Below, piece after piece: positions 34,033-43,200 of a stretch of DNA of 64,000 nucleotides; within the stretch, counting starts at the first letter, position 1, and each line of letters starts with the position of its first letter. Location: positions 372,001 through 436,000 of the forward strand of contig NZ_AAYC01000002.1 of NCBI RefSeq assembly GCF_000169455.1, in the 5' to 3' direction. Origin of the DNA: Roseobacter sp. SK209-2-6 (GTDB lineage: Bacteria; Pseudomonadota; Alphaproteobacteria; Rhodobacterales; Rhodobacteraceae). The position numbers and the translations under genes are program-made. The notes under the pieces are model-generated. The model searched no databases. It had not been told where the DNA came from and saw only the letters and a program-made list of their open reading frames with translations.

Positions 34033-35544
34033 ATGGCTTTGACCCCAGATTTCGACGCATTCGCCAAGGCCTATGAGGCTGGCGAAAATCAGGTTGTCTA
34101 TACGCGACTTGCGGCGGACCTCGATACCCCTGTGTCCCTGATGCTAAAGCTGACAGGCGCACAAAAAGATGCCTTCATGCTAGAGTCGGTGACCGGCGGC
34201 GAGGTCCGTGGTCGCTACTCGATCATCGGCATGAAGCCGGATCTGGTCTGGCGCTGCAGAGGGGAAACCTCTGAGTTGAACCGGGAGGCGCGCTTTGATG
34301 CGGATGCCTTTACCCCTCAGGATGGGAACCCGCTGAACAATCTGCGCGCGCTTCTTGCCGAAAGCAAAATCGAACTTCCCGATGACATGCCGCAGGCTGC
34401 AGCGGGGCTCTTTGGCTATCTTGGATATGACATGGTGCGCCATGTGGAGCATCTGCCCAATGTAAACCCCGACCCCATGGGGCTGCCTGATGCATTGATG
34501 CTGCGGCCTTCGGTGATTGCGGTTCTGGATGGCGTCAAAGGTGAGGTCACGGTTGTGTCCCCAGCCTGGACCAGCGATGGACAGAATGCACGCGCCGCCT
34601 ATGCACAAGCCGCTGAGCGGGTCATGGATGCCGTACGCGACCTAGAGCGAGCAATGCCATCCGAAAGCCGCGATCTTGGGGACGCACGCGAAATCGCACC
34701 ACCAGTCTCAAACTTTACCAAAGACGGCTATATGGCCGCGGTGGATAAGGCCAAAGAGTACATCGAGGCAGGCGACATTTTTCAGGTGGTTCCCGCACAG
34801 CGTTGGACGCAGGAATTCCCCCTGCCCCCCTTTGCGCTCTATCGTTCACTGCGCCGAACCAACCCGTCTCCCTTTATGTTCTACTTCAACTTTGGGGGCT
34901 TTCAGGTCATCGGCGCCAGCCCCGAAATCCTGGTACGTGTCTTTGGCAATGAAGTCACCATTAGGCCCATCGCAGGCACTCGCCCACGGGGCGCAACCCC
35001 GGAAGAAGACAAGGCAAACGAAGAAAGCCTGCTTGCGGATAAGAAGGAACTGGCAGAGCATCTGATGCTACTGGACCTGGGGCGCAATGACACTGGTCGC
35101 GTTGCCAAAATCGGAACGGTCCACCCCACTGAAAAATTCATCATCGAGCGCTATAGCCATGTGATGCACATTGTCTCCAATGTCGTCGGTGAACTGGACG
35201 AGGGCAAAGATGCTCTGGATGCCTTTTTTGCAGGGATGCCTGCAGGTACGGTCTCTGGAGCACCCAAAGTGCGCGCGATGGAGATCATTGATGAGCTAGA
35301 GCCAGAAAAACGCGGGATCTATGGCGGCGGTGTCGGCTATTTCTCTGCGGGTGGCGACATGGATATGTGCATCGCGCTACGTACCGCGATTGTCAAAGAT
35401 CAAACACTCTATGTTCAAGCCGGTGGCGGTGTTGTCTATGACAGCGACCCAGAAGCCGAGTATATGGAAACTGTGCACAAATCCAATGCCATCCGGCGTG
35501 CCGCCGCAGACGCTGCGCGCTTTACCGGCAGTGGCAACCGCTAG
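34033..35544 (+). CDS. trpE: Anthranilate synthase component I
   Basis: TrpE turns chorismate into anthranilate, using ammonia from TrpG. The 503-residue product has an N-terminal domain with LLESVTGGEVRGRYSIIG near 50 (Trp feedback-binding ESxxG type), and a chorismate-binding domain with IFQVVPAQRW near 250, GASPEILVRV near 295, RPIAGTRPRG near 315, and the end motif YVQAGGGVVYDSDPEAEY. Length is normal and TrpG is not fused. It follows ppiD by 14 nt and ends at a strong terminator, and it is separated from trpG by the minus-strand YibQ-like gene. No leader peptide or attenuator is seen ahead of it. Confidence 0.96.
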   Translation: MALTPDFDAFAKAYEAGENQVVYTRLAADLDTPVSLMLKLTGAQKDAFMLESVTGGEVRGRYSIIGMKPDLVWRCRGETSELNREARFDADAFTPQDGNPLNNLRALLAESKIELPDDMPQAAAGLFGYLGYDMVRHVEHLPNVNPDPMGLPDALMLRPSVIAVLDGVKGEVTVVSPAWTSDGQNARAAYAQAAERVMDAVRDLERAMPSESRDLGDAREIAPPVSNFTKDGYMAAVDKAKEYIEAGDIFQVVPAQRWTQEFPLPPFALYRSLRRTNPSPFMFYFNFGGFQVIGASPEILVRVFGNEVTIRPIAGTRPRGATPEEDKANEESLLADKKELAEHLMLLDLGRNDTGRVAKIGTVHPTEKFIIERYSHVMHIVSNVVGELDEGKDALDAFFAGMPAGTVSGAPKVRAMEIIDELEPEKRGIYGGGVGYFSAGGDMDMCIALRTAIVKDQTLYVQAGGGVVYDSDPEAEYMETVHKSNAIRRAAADAARFTGSGNR

Positions 35545-35567
35545 AAATAACTGTCTGAAAAATCAAT

Positions 35568-35601
35568 AAGAAAGGGGCTTTGACGATAAAGCCCCTTTTT
35601 T
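35568..35601 (+). terminator. Terminator after trpE
   Basis: GAAAGGGGCTTT pairs with AAAGCCCCTTTTTT across the short loop GACGAT, with a run of T following. The convergent YibQ-like gene stops 33 nt away. Confidence 0.88.
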
Positions 35602-35633
35602 GTTTATTGGTTTTTACGCGTCACCGCCACGAT

Positions 35634-37277
35634 CTACTGACCCTGTTCGCCGCTCATCTTAGCTTTTAGGCCTGCGGAAACCGGTGCCAAATTCACCTGA
35701 GCTGCGCGATCCTGCAATCCCCAGAGCAACAGCGCGGAAACCGTGTCGGGCTGCAAACGACCCAACATGATTACGGCACCTTCTTGGCGAGCGCGAAAGG
35801 CGGCCTGATCCAGAAACCGGCGAATGGCACGGGGATTCTGGCCCGCCCCGTCAAAGTCGCGAAACACAACACCGGCGGGCATACCATCACGCAAGGCGAG
35901 TTTCTGCACGGTGTTGAGGCCATTGTTCTGGGTGACCATTCCGTAACCGGTGTCCTGCAACAGCAGTGACATTTGATCGGCCAATGCTCGGTTGCCCTGG
36001 AATCCGGTTTTCACCCCTTCCAGCACAGCAACGGCTTTGGGTAAGGCATTTTGCCAGACCGCAAATGACGTCTCTGCGTCCTGGGGCGCTGCATCCTGTG
36101 GCAAATCAGCCAAGATCAAAACTTCAAAGCCAGCAGCGCGCCAACGCTCCATCTTTTCCTGTGCTGCCGGATCTGCCGGATCGATCGCAAAGGAAAGTGG
36201 ATAGGGGAACTCTGCCAGGGCTTCAGCGCCAAAACCGTTTTCGTCATCGATCAGGATGATCGACATGACGGGCCGGTCCCCTTCCAGCGAGAACTCCGCT
36301 GCGTTTGCCTCAAACGGGGGCAATTCCTCCGCTTGGTCCCCGCCCAGTATAGAGCTTGCTGGCCCTTCATCGTCACGTTCCGTAAGCGGGACTACCTTGG
36401 TCCCGATCCGGGAGGTGACGATGGGTTCCTCTGTTGCTGGTTGATCCGCGCTAGGGTCCCCCTCTCCGGCACCTTCGGTTTCACCCGCAACTGCAAGATC
36501 CGCGTCACTTGTTTCCTCAGGCCCCGCCGCTGCCTCTTCGCCTTCCAGTGCAACATTTGGCAGCGAAGGTGGCGATGCCTCCCCGATAGAGAGTTGAGGC
36601 AGGGCCGTTTCTTCTGGTGCTTGACCAATCGCAGGCCCATCGGTCGTCGTCACGAGTTGCGCACCAGGAACAGCAGCGCTGCCAGCCTCATTGCGGCTCA
36701 CTCCTTCGGCTTCAGCCTCATCAGTCGTTTGGAGCAGTGCCTGCTCACGCTCTGCGCCCACTTCACCAGCAGACGGCTTCGCCTCCGGCACTGTCTCAAC
36801 AGGCAGGGCAGCACTCTCGGTGGAAACAACCGGCGTGTTTTCCAGGCTAGGCGTCGATGGGTTCTCAACAGGGGTCTGAACGGCTGAGGGCGCGGCCTGT
36901 TCTGAAGCCTGTGCAGCGATTTCGTCAACTGCAGTTGTATCTCCGGTGACGATATCACCGGCTGAGCCCACAATTGGACGGTCAGTAGGATCCGTATCAC
37001 TTTCCAAGATCTGACTAAGGTTGTCGCCAGTCTCACCTTCGCCACTGCTATCAGGGCTCGTCGGCGGGACATCTGCGAGATCTGGATCGCGACGCTGGCT
37101 TTCCACTGCAGGGCTTTCCTGAGTGTCATCTGTCCCTACAGTCGCTTCACCTACGTGCTTTGGCAGGTGACTATCCACCTCCACGCCATTGGGAAGCGGG
37201 GCTGACAGCGACCACATCGCCGCAACTGCAACCGATGTTAATGCCCCAATACTGACACCACCGAGAAACCCTCTCAT
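35634..37277 (-). CDS. Divergent polysaccharide deacetylase (YibQ-like) with long acidic linker
   Basis: A 547-residue exported or membrane-anchored protein. The N-terminus (MRGFLGGVSIGALTSVAVAAMW) is a signal anchor. Residues of about 30-330 are a low-complexity Ala/Pro/Glu/Thr/Ser stretch, strongly acidic, without recognisable domains. The C-terminal 213 residues match the YibQ/divergent polysaccharide deacetylase family: VMSIILIDDENGFGAEALAEFPYP, FEVLILADLPQD and the later VVFRDFDGAGQNPRAIRRFL. Catalytic metal ligands of true deacetylases are not evident. ATG 37277 is chosen with GAGAGG upstream; TTG 37295 is the alternative. Divergent from trpG. A cell-wall role is inferred. Confidence 0.82.
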   Translation of the reverse strand: MRGFLGGVSIGALTSVAVAAMWSLSAPLPNGVEVDSHLPKHVGEATVGTDDTQESPAVESQRRDPDLADVPPTSPDSSGEGETGDNLSQILESDTDPTDRPIVGSAGDIVTGDTTAVDEIAAQASEQAAPSAVQTPVENPSTPSLENTPVVSTESAALPVETVPEAKPSAGEVGAEREQALLQTTDEAEAEGVSRNEAGSAAVPGAQLVTTTDGPAIGQAPEETALPQLSIGEASPPSLPNVALEGEEAAAGPEETSDADLAVAGETEGAGEGDPSADQPATEEPIVTSRIGTKVVPLTERDDEGPASSILGGDQAEELPPFEANAAEFSLEGDRPVMSIILIDDENGFGAEALAEFPYPLSFAIDPADPAAQEKMERWRAAGFEVLILADLPQDAAPQDAETSFAVWQNALPKAVAVLEGVKTGFQGNRALADQMSLLLQDTGYGMVTQNNGLNTVQKLALRDGMPAGVVFRDFDGAGQNPRAIRRFLDQAAFRARQEGAVIMLGRLQPDTVSALLLWGLQDRAAQVNLAPVSAGLKAKMSGEQGQ

Positions 37278-37504
37278 TCCTGTCTTGCCTCTCAATACTT
37301 AGTCCGACCCTTATTGCAGGCCGCTTGGTTTTCCAGCTCTTGGCCGAGATGGCCCTTCTTGCTACAGGCCTCGCGGATTATCGTGCTTTTGGCGAACAAA
37401 AAGACCGCCGCACTTGACGCTGCCGCACAAGCCTGAGCATGTATGTCGCGACCACTATACTGCGGCGCGGCCCTCGCCCGCCACCCTTAAAAGAGCCTGC
37501 CAAG

Positions 37505-38086
37505 ATGCTGCTGCTAATCGACAACTACGACTCCTTTACCTACAATCTCGTGCATTATCTGGGCGAGCTGGGTGCAGAGATGCAAGTGCATCGAAATGAC
37601 GCCCTGAACGTCCAGGAGGCTATGGCCCTCAAGCCTTCGGGCATCCTGCTCAGCCCGGGCCCCTGTGATCCGGATCAGGCCGGCATTTGCCTGGCTTTGA
37701 CAGAAGCCGCAGCCGAAACCGCAACGCCCTTGCTGGGGGTTTGCCTGGGGCATCAGACTATCGGCCAGAGTTTTGGCGGCAAGGTCACCCGCTGTCATGA
37801 GATTGTTCATGGCAAAATGGGCATGATGCACCATAGCGACAAAGGCTTGTTTGCAGGTCTACCCAGCCCGTTTGAGGCCACGCGGTATCATTCATTGATC
37901 GTAGAACGCGAAACCCTGCCTGATTGCCTGGAAATCACCGCAGAGCTGGAAGACGGCACCATCATGGGCCTGCAACATAAGGAACTACCCATCCATGGGG
38001 TTCAGTTCCATCCGGAATCGATTGCATCCGAACACGGTCATGCGCTCCTGAAGAATTTCCTCGACATCATGAAGGTGGCCGCATGA
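37505..38086 (+). CDS. trpG: Anthranilate synthase component II (glutamine amidotransferase)
   Basis: TrpG releases ammonia from glutamine for TrpE. The 193-residue class I amidotransferase has the start [33 protein letters not shown] near 57, the catalytic Cys in [11 protein letters not shown] near 82, and the His/Glu pair in [14 protein letters not shown] near 172. ATG 37505 is supported by family alignment; the frame is open further upstream to 37439. It overlaps trpD by 4 nt and opens the trpG-trpD-ung-trpC-moaC-moeA run. Confidence 0.96.
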   Translation: MLLLIDNYDSFTYNLVHYLGELGAEMQVHRNDALNVQEAMALKPSGILLSPGPCDPDQAGICLALTEAAAETATPLLGVCLGHQTIGQSFGGKVTRCHEIVHGKMGMMHHSDKGLFAGLPSPFEATRYHSLIVERETLPDCLEITAELEDGTIMGLQHKELPIHGVQFHPESIASEHGHALLKNFLDIMKVAA

Positions 38087-39105
38087 GTGACCAGATCAAA
38101 CCGCTCATAAATGCCGCTGCGGAAGGCCCCCTGACTCGCGGTGAAGCGGAACAGGCCTTTACCCTGCTCTTTGAAGGAGAAGCGACACCTAGTCAGATAG
38201 GTGGGTTGTTGATGGCTCTGCGCACCCGTGGTGAGACGGTTGACGAATATGCCGCGGCGGCCTCTGTCATGCGGGCCAAATGCAATCCTGTAAAAGCTCC
38301 GGCTGGCGCGATGGATATCGTCGGCACTGGCGGTGACGGCAAGCACACGCTTAACATTTCCACAGCCACCGCCTTTGTCACGGCGGGCGCGGGTGTGGTT
38401 GTGGCTAAACATGGCAACCGCAATCTGTCCTCACGTTCCGGCACAGCGGATGTACAGTCCCAGATGGGTATCAACGTCATGGTCACGCCCGACGTGGTAG
38501 AACGCGCGATCGCCAGCTGTGGCATTGCCTTTATGATGGCGCCGATGCATCACCCTGCAACCGCCCATGTGATGCCAACGCGACAAGAGTTGGGGACAAG
38601 AACGATCTTCAACATCCTGGGACCATTGACCAATCCCGCAGGCGTAAAACGTCAGCTGACCGGCGCCTTCACCAAGGATCTGATCCGCCCAATGGCGGAA
38701 ACTCTGGGGCAACTTGGCGCTGAGCGCGCCTGGCTGGTGCACGGGTCTGACGGCACCGATGAGATTACCATCACCGGGATAAGCTGGGTATCTTCACTAG
38801 AAGAAGATGGCTCCATCCGTGATTTTGAACTCCACCCGGAAGAGGCGGGCCTTCCAACCCACCCCTTTGAAGATATCGTCGGCGGCAGCCCGGAGGACAA
38901 CGCAAGTGCCTTCCGCGCACTTTTGGCAGGTGAAACATCAGCCTATCGAGACGCGGTCCTGTTGAATGCAGCCTCTGCTCTTCTGGTCGCCGACAAAGCG
39001 GCGGATCTGAAACAAGGCGTTGAAATGGCCCGCGAAAGTATTGATAGCGGTAAAGCGCTGGCGAAACTCGAAGCACTGGCAAAGATCACTACGGCAGCAG
39101 CCTGA
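38083..39105 (+). CDS. trpD: Anthranilate phosphoribosyltransferase
   Basis: TrpD joins anthranilate to PRPP. The 340-residue product has the PRPP loop [19 protein letters not shown] near 82-100, [16 protein letters not shown] near 108-123, and the anthranilate channel residues [21 protein letters not shown] near 150-170, followed by [11 protein letters not shown] near 175. The end is the usual Ala-rich helix. Starts overlap trpG (ATGA) and its stop overlaps the uracil-DNA glycosylase gene (TGATG), so translation is coupled along the operon. Confidence 0.96.
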   Translation: MSDQIKPLINAAAEGPLTRGEAEQAFTLLFEGEATPSQIGGLLMALRTRGETVDEYAAAASVMRAKCNPVKAPAGAMDIVGTGGDGKHTLNISTATAFVTAGAGVVVAKHGNRNLSSRSGTADVQSQMGINVMVTPDVVERAIASCGIAFMMAPMHHPATAHVMPTRQELGTRTIFNILGPLTNPAGVKRQLTGAFTKDLIRPMAETLGQLGAERAWLVHGSDGTDEITITGISWVSSLEEDGSIRDFELHPEEAGLPTHPFEDIVGGSPEDNASAFRALLAGETSAYRDAVLLNAASALLVADKAADLKQGVEMARESIDSGKALAKLEALAKITTAAA

Positions 39106-39755
39106 TGACCCATAGTGAAATTCCTGCCGCTTGGCAGGACCTTTCCTTCTTCCAACACACCTGGCCGGAGATCGAGGCAATCCTGGCAGCAGAGACCCGT
39201 GTCATCCTTCCGCCAACCGATCAGCGCTTCGCGGCGCTGGAAATGACCAAGCCAGAAGACACCCGCGTCGTGATCCTGGGACAGGACCCATACCCAACCC
39301 CAGGTCACGCCCATGGTTTGGCTTTTTCAGTTGAGCCCCAGGTCACTCCCCTGCCCCGATCTCTTTCCAATATTTTCAAAGAGATGGAGGCCGATATCGG
39401 CCACTACCCGGCGTCGGGTGATCTGCGCAGCTGGGCAAAGCAAGGTGTCCTCTTGCTGAACACATCCCTGTCGGTGCCTGCAGGTGAGGCAAACGCGCAT
39501 AAAGAGCTAGGCTGGCATTTCCTGGCAGAAGAGATCCTTGCGCGCAGTTCACAGCTTGCCACCGCCTATGTTCTTTGGGGAAAACAGGCGCAAAGGCTTG
39601 AAAAAAACATTCATTCAGGCGATCACCTGATCCTGAAAACCGCGCATCCCTCGCCACTGTCTGCAAGGCGTGGCTTCTTCGGGTCGCGCCCCTTTTCACA
39701 AATCAACGATTGGCTCACCAGTAGGGGAGAGCCCGCAATCGACTGGACCAAATAG
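39105..39755 (+). CDS. ung: Uracil-DNA glycosylase (family 1)
   Basis: This repair enzyme cuts uracil from DNA. The 216-residue protein carries the full family 1 set: [22 protein letters not shown] near 58-78 with the water-activating Asp, [22 protein letters not shown] near 115, and the leucine-loop [13 protein letters not shown] near 183 with the catalytic His. It starts on the trpD stop codon and ends 14 nt before trpC, an unusual insertion of a DNA repair gene inside the trp operon. No function in Trp metabolism is expected; co-transcription is the likely reason for its place. Confidence 0.94.
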   Translation: MTHSEIPAAWQDLSFFQHTWPEIEAILAAETRVILPPTDQRFAALEMTKPEDTRVVILGQDPYPTPGHAHGLAFSVEPQVTPLPRSLSNIFKEMEADIGHYPASGDLRSWAKQGVLLLNTSLSVPAGEANAHKELGWHFLAEEILARSSQLATAYVLWGKQAQRLEKNIHSGDHLILKTAHPSPLSARRGFFGSRPFSQINDWLTSRGEPAIDWTK

Positions 39756-39769
39756 CCGGAGGTTTTGAT

Positions 39770-40582
39770 ATGGCTGAAAACGTGCTGGACAAGATCAAGG
39801 CCTATAAGCTCGAAGAAGTGGCCGCCGACAAACGGGCCAAACCCCTGTCCGAAATCGAGGCCGAAGCCCGCGAAGCCAGCCCTGTGCGTGGTTTTGCAGA
39901 GGCTCTGACCAATGCGGCGCGCGACGGCTATGGGCTGATCGCTGAAATCAAAAAGGCGAGCCCTTCCAAAGGCTTGATCCGTGAAGATTTTCACCCCGGC
40001 GCATTGGCCAAGGCCTATGAACAGGGCGGCGCCAGCTGTCTATCGGTTTTGACCGATACGCCAAGCTTTCAAGGCGCCAAGGAATTCTTGGTTGAAGCAC
40101 GTGAAGCCTGCACCTTGCCAGCATTGCGCAAGGATTTCATGTATGACACTTACCAGGTGGCTGAAGCCCGCGCCCTTGGAGCAGACTGTATTTTGATCAT
40201 CATGGCCTCCGTCTCTGATGCTCAGGCCGCGGAACTGGAGGCCTCTGCCTTTGAATGGGGCATGGATGTGCTGCTGGAAGTGCATGATGCAGCTGAGTTG
40301 GAACGGGCCTGCGCATTGAAATCGCCCCTAATGGGGATCAACAACCGCAACCTCAAGACCTTCGAAACCACTCTGGACACCACCCGGGAACTCTCCCGCT
40401 TGGTGCCTGCTGGTCGCATGATTGTCTGTGAAAGCGGATTGTTTAGCCCCGCTGATCTGGCGGATATGGCCCGCTATGGTGCACGGACCTTCCTCATTGG
40501 TGAATCCCTCATGCGTCAAGATGATGTTGCAGGCGCCACCCGGCAGCTGCTCGCCAATCCCCTAACCCCAGGAGCGCAATGA
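39770..40582 (+). CDS. trpC: Indole-3-glycerol-phosphate synthase
   Basis: TrpC closes the indole ring from CdRP. The 270-residue TIM barrel has [22 protein letters not shown] near 57-78, [16 protein letters not shown] near 92, [21 protein letters not shown] near 113, [18 protein letters not shown] near 185, and the end [14 protein letters not shown] near 218 and [12 protein letters not shown] near 243. The N-terminal helix starts [17 protein letters not shown]. The stop overlaps the moaC start. TrpA, TrpB and TrpF are not in the window. Confidence 0.96.
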   Translation: MAENVLDKIKAYKLEEVAADKRAKPLSEIEAEAREASPVRGFAEALTNAARDGYGLIAEIKKASPSKGLIREDFHPGALAKAYEQGGASCLSVLTDTPSFQGAKEFLVEAREACTLPALRKDFMYDTYQVAEARALGADCILIIMASVSDAQAAELEASAFEWGMDVLLEVHDAAELERACALKSPLMGINNRNLKTFETTLDTTRELSRLVPAGRMIVCESGLFSPADLADMARYGARTFLIGESLMRQDDVAGATRQLLANPLTPGAQ

Positions 40583-41052
40583 TGGCTCTCACGCATTTTG
40601 ACACCAAGGGCGACGCGCATATGGTGGATGTCTCGGACAAGGCTGTGACCTCCCGTATCGCCACTGCAGAGGGCCATATCACGATGGCCCAAGAGACCTA
40701 TGATATCATCGCTCAAGGTAAAGCGAAGAAGGGCGATGTGCTGAGTGTCGCACGTTTGGCGGGGATCATGGGTGCGAAAAAGACGCCGGATCTTATTCCC
40801 CTCTGCCATCCTTTGCCCGTAACCAAAGTCGCCGTTGAGCTGACATTGGACCCGGATCTTCCTGGCGTGCGCATCGAGGGTACAGTCAAAACTACCGGGC
40901 AAACCGGTGTCGAAATGGAAGCCCTGACCGCGGTCTCCACTGCGGCACTCACCGTTTATGATATGGCTAAGGCCGTAGACAAGGCTATGCAGATTGGCGG
41001 CATCCGCGTCACTCTTAAAGATGGTGGAAAATCAGGTAGGTACGAGGCGTAA
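40582..41052 (+). CDS. moaC: Cyclic pyranopterin monophosphate synthase
   Basis: MoaC acts with MoaA in molybdenum cofactor synthesis. The 156-residue protein begins [20 protein letters not shown] and includes [20 protein letters not shown] near 64, [25 protein letters not shown] near 105-130, and [18 protein letters not shown] at the end; His, Glu and Lys catalytic residues are in these segments. Two ATGs (40579 and 40582) are possible; the second has GGAG 7 nt upstream and is preferred. It overlaps the trpC stop and ends at the nucleotide before moeA. Confidence 0.95.
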   Translation: MALTHFDTKGDAHMVDVSDKAVTSRIATAEGHITMAQETYDIIAQGKAKKGDVLSVARLAGIMGAKKTPDLIPLCHPLPVTKVAVELTLDPDLPGVRIEGTVKTTGQTGVEMEALTAVSTAALTVYDMAKAVDKAMQIGGIRVTLKDGGKSGRYEA

Positions 41053-42225
41053 ATGATCCCAGTCAGTGAAGCACGTGAAACTCTTCTGCGGCTGGTTTCG
41101 GTCCTGGAGGTTGAAGAAGTTCCACTGGCTGAGGCCGCCGGGCGATGCCTCGCACTGGACCTGAAAGCCAAACGCGATCAACCACCCTTCTCTGCTTCAG
41201 CGATGGACGGCTACGCCGTCAAGGCAGCGGAAGTCGAACGCCACGCCATGTTCCAAGTGATCGGCGAAGCGGCTGCCGGCCATGCCTTTGAAGGCAAGCT
41301 CGGTGCGGGGCAAGCTGTCCGGATCTTCACCGGCGCGCCTGTGCCTGAAGGAGCCGATTTTGTCGTCATCCAAGAGGATGTGACCCGCAAGGACAACCTG
41401 ATCACCATCACAGAAACGCCTGGCACTTCGAGTAATATCCGTCCTCGTGGTGGTGATTTTCTGGACGGTCAAACCGTAACCGCACCACGTGCGCTTTCCT
41501 CTTCGGATGTGGCTTTGTTGGCTGCGATGAACATTCCCAAAGTTCCCGTGCGCCGACGGCCAGAGATTGCTCTGATTTCTACCGGAGATGAACTGGTCAT
41601 GCCGGGCGGCGCCCCCGGCCCGGATCAGATCATTGCTTCCAATACCTTTGGCTTAAAAGCCATGTTCGAAGCGGCAGGTGCCAAGGCGCGTATTCTGCCA
41701 ATAGCGAAGGACAATGCCCCCGCCCTGCGGACCGCTTTCTCCCTCGCACAAGGTGCTGACCTGGTGGTGACAATTGGTGGCGCCTCGGTTGGTGATCATG
41801 ACTTGGTGGCACCTGTAGCCTCAGAATTGGGAATGGAACGCGCCTTCTACAAAGTGGCCATGCGTCCCGGCAAACCCCTTATGGCTGGGCGTTTGAACGG
41901 TATGGCCATGGTCGGGCTCCCTGGAAATCCTGTCTCTGCCATGGTCTGTGGGCAGATTTTCCTCATACCGATGATCCAATGCATGCTCGGCCTAGAGACC
42001 GAGAGTGACGCTTTGGCTTTGGCACCGCTGAGCCAGCCCCTGGCCGAAAATGGACCAAGAGAACACTATATGCGTGCCAAGATTGAGAATGGCGAAATCT
42101 TTGCGCACAACAATCAAGACAGCTCTCTCCTGTCGGTTCTTGCCCAATCCAACGCGCTCTTGGTTCGTCCGCCGCATGATTCTGCGCGCGAGGTTGGCGA
42201 GATGGTACCCTATGTCCCGATTTAG
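41053..42225 (+). CDS. moeA: Molybdopterin molybdotransferase
   Basis: MoeA inserts molybdate into adenylated molybdopterin. The 390-residue product shows AMDGYAVKAAEV near 55, VRIFTGAPVPEGADFVVIQED near 95-115, EIALISTGDELVMPGG near 175, GGASVGDHDLVAP near 238 and PLMAGRLNGMAMVGLPGNPVSA near 280-300. The C-terminal barrel domain ends near VGEMVPYVPI. It follows moaC directly (stop TAA then ATG), so translation is likely coupled. The transcript probably ends before the lexA promoter, but no terminator stem is clear. Confidence 0.95.
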   Translation: MIPVSEARETLLRLVSVLEVEEVPLAEAAGRCLALDLKAKRDQPPFSASAMDGYAVKAAEVERHAMFQVIGEAAAGHAFEGKLGAGQAVRIFTGAPVPEGADFVVIQEDVTRKDNLITITETPGTSSNIRPRGGDFLDGQTVTAPRALSSSDVALLAAMNIPKVPVRRRPEIALISTGDELVMPGGAPGPDQIIASNTFGLKAMFEAAGAKARILPIAKDNAPALRTAFSLAQGADLVVTIGGASVGDHDLVAPVASELGMERAFYKVAMRPGKPLMAGRLNGMAMVGLPGNPVSAMVCGQIFLIPMIQCMLGLETESDALALAPLSQPLAENGPREHYMRAKIENGEIFAHNNQDSSLLSVLAQSNALLVRPPHDSAREVGEMVPYVPI

Positions 42226-42324
42226 TATTCCGATCCAGATCCCTTCGCAGGGCAGGACTGTCAGCAGCAACGTACCGTAAACACAGCAAGCCACCGCAAA
42301 AGCGAGAACATTCCAGTTGACTCG

Positions 42325-42353
42325 TTGACACAAAACAGGAACATGAGTAGAAC
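42325..42353 (+). promoter_or_regulatory. lexA promoter with overlapping SOS box
   Basis: TTGACA (42325-42330) and TAGAAC (42348-42353) are spaced by 17 nt. The SOS box GAAC-ATGAGTA-GAAC (42339-42353) is an exact GAAC-N7-GAAC alphaproteobacterial LexA site and covers the -10 hexamer, which explains autorepression. The lexA start is 33 nt downstream. Confidence 0.82.
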
Positions 42354-42385
42354 AAAGCGAAAAGCAACAAGGCGGAGGGGCAATT

Positions 42386-43108
42386 ATGCTGACCAAGAAG
42401 CAGTTGGATTTGCTGGAGTTCATTCATAGACGCCTCAAGGCGGATGGTGTTCCGCCCAGTTTTGATGAAATGAAAATCGCTCTGGATCTGCGATCAAAAT
42501 CCGGAATTCACCGCCTGATCACCGCCCTGGAAGAACGTGGGTTCATCCGTCGTTTGGCACATCGGGCTCGTGCCATTGAAATTCTGCGACTGCCCGAAAG
42601 CCTGGGGGGATCAGCGGATTCTGCAACGTCCCATGGCTTCAAACCCGAAGTTCTGAATGGCGGTCGCGCTTCAGCGCCTGCCGCCGCGCCCTCAGCCTCC
42701 GTGACTACAGCATCAACACCTGCAGTTCTTGAACTACCAGTTATGGGTCGCATTGCTGCTGGTGTTCCCATCGAAGCAATCAACCAGGTCTCTCATCAGA
42801 TAGCAATTCCACAGGCTATGCTCTCCTCCGCTGGGCACCACTACGCGCTGGAAGTTCGTGGTGATTCAATGATCGACGCTGGCATCAATGACGGTGACAT
42901 CGTTGTTATTCGGGAAACCGATACCGCGGATGATGGCGACATCGTTGTCGCGCTAGTTCAGAACGAAGAAGCCACCCTCAAACGTATTTTCAGGCGCGAT
43001 GGCGCCATCGCTCTCGAAGCTGAGAACCCGGCCTATGAAACAAGAACCTACCCCGAGGATCAAGTTCAGATCCAAGGTCGACTGGTTGGCCTGATCCGGA
43101 GTTACTAG
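42386..43108 (+). CDS. lexA: LexA repressor
   Basis: LexA represses SOS genes and self-cleaves when RecA is activated. The 240-residue protein has an N-terminal winged helix ([20 protein letters not shown], then [20 protein letters not shown]), a linker rich in Ala/Ser (80-120), the Ala-Gly cleavage site in [12 protein letters not shown] near 132, the catalytic Ser in [17 protein letters not shown] near 168, and the catalytic Lys in [13 protein letters not shown] near 205. It has its own promoter with an SOS box, and follows moeA by 160 nt. comEC converges from the other side, ending 92 nt after lexA. Confidence 0.96.
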   Translation: MLTKKQLDLLEFIHRRLKADGVPPSFDEMKIALDLRSKSGIHRLITALEERGFIRRLAHRARAIEILRLPESLGGSADSATSHGFKPEVLNGGRASAPAAAPSASVTTASTPAVLELPVMGRIAAGVPIEAINQVSHQIAIPQAMLSSAGHHYALEVRGDSMIDAGINDGDIVVIRETDTADDGDIVVALVQNEEATLKRIFRRDGAIALEAENPAYETRTYPEDQVQIQGRLVGLIRSY

Positions 43109-43200
43109 GCAAGGGCACTCTGCAACTGGGCTCTTTTGGAAACGACCAGGTCCCCAGTTTTCCTGCAGATTGAACGAGGCGGGGATTCCATATCCCCTCT

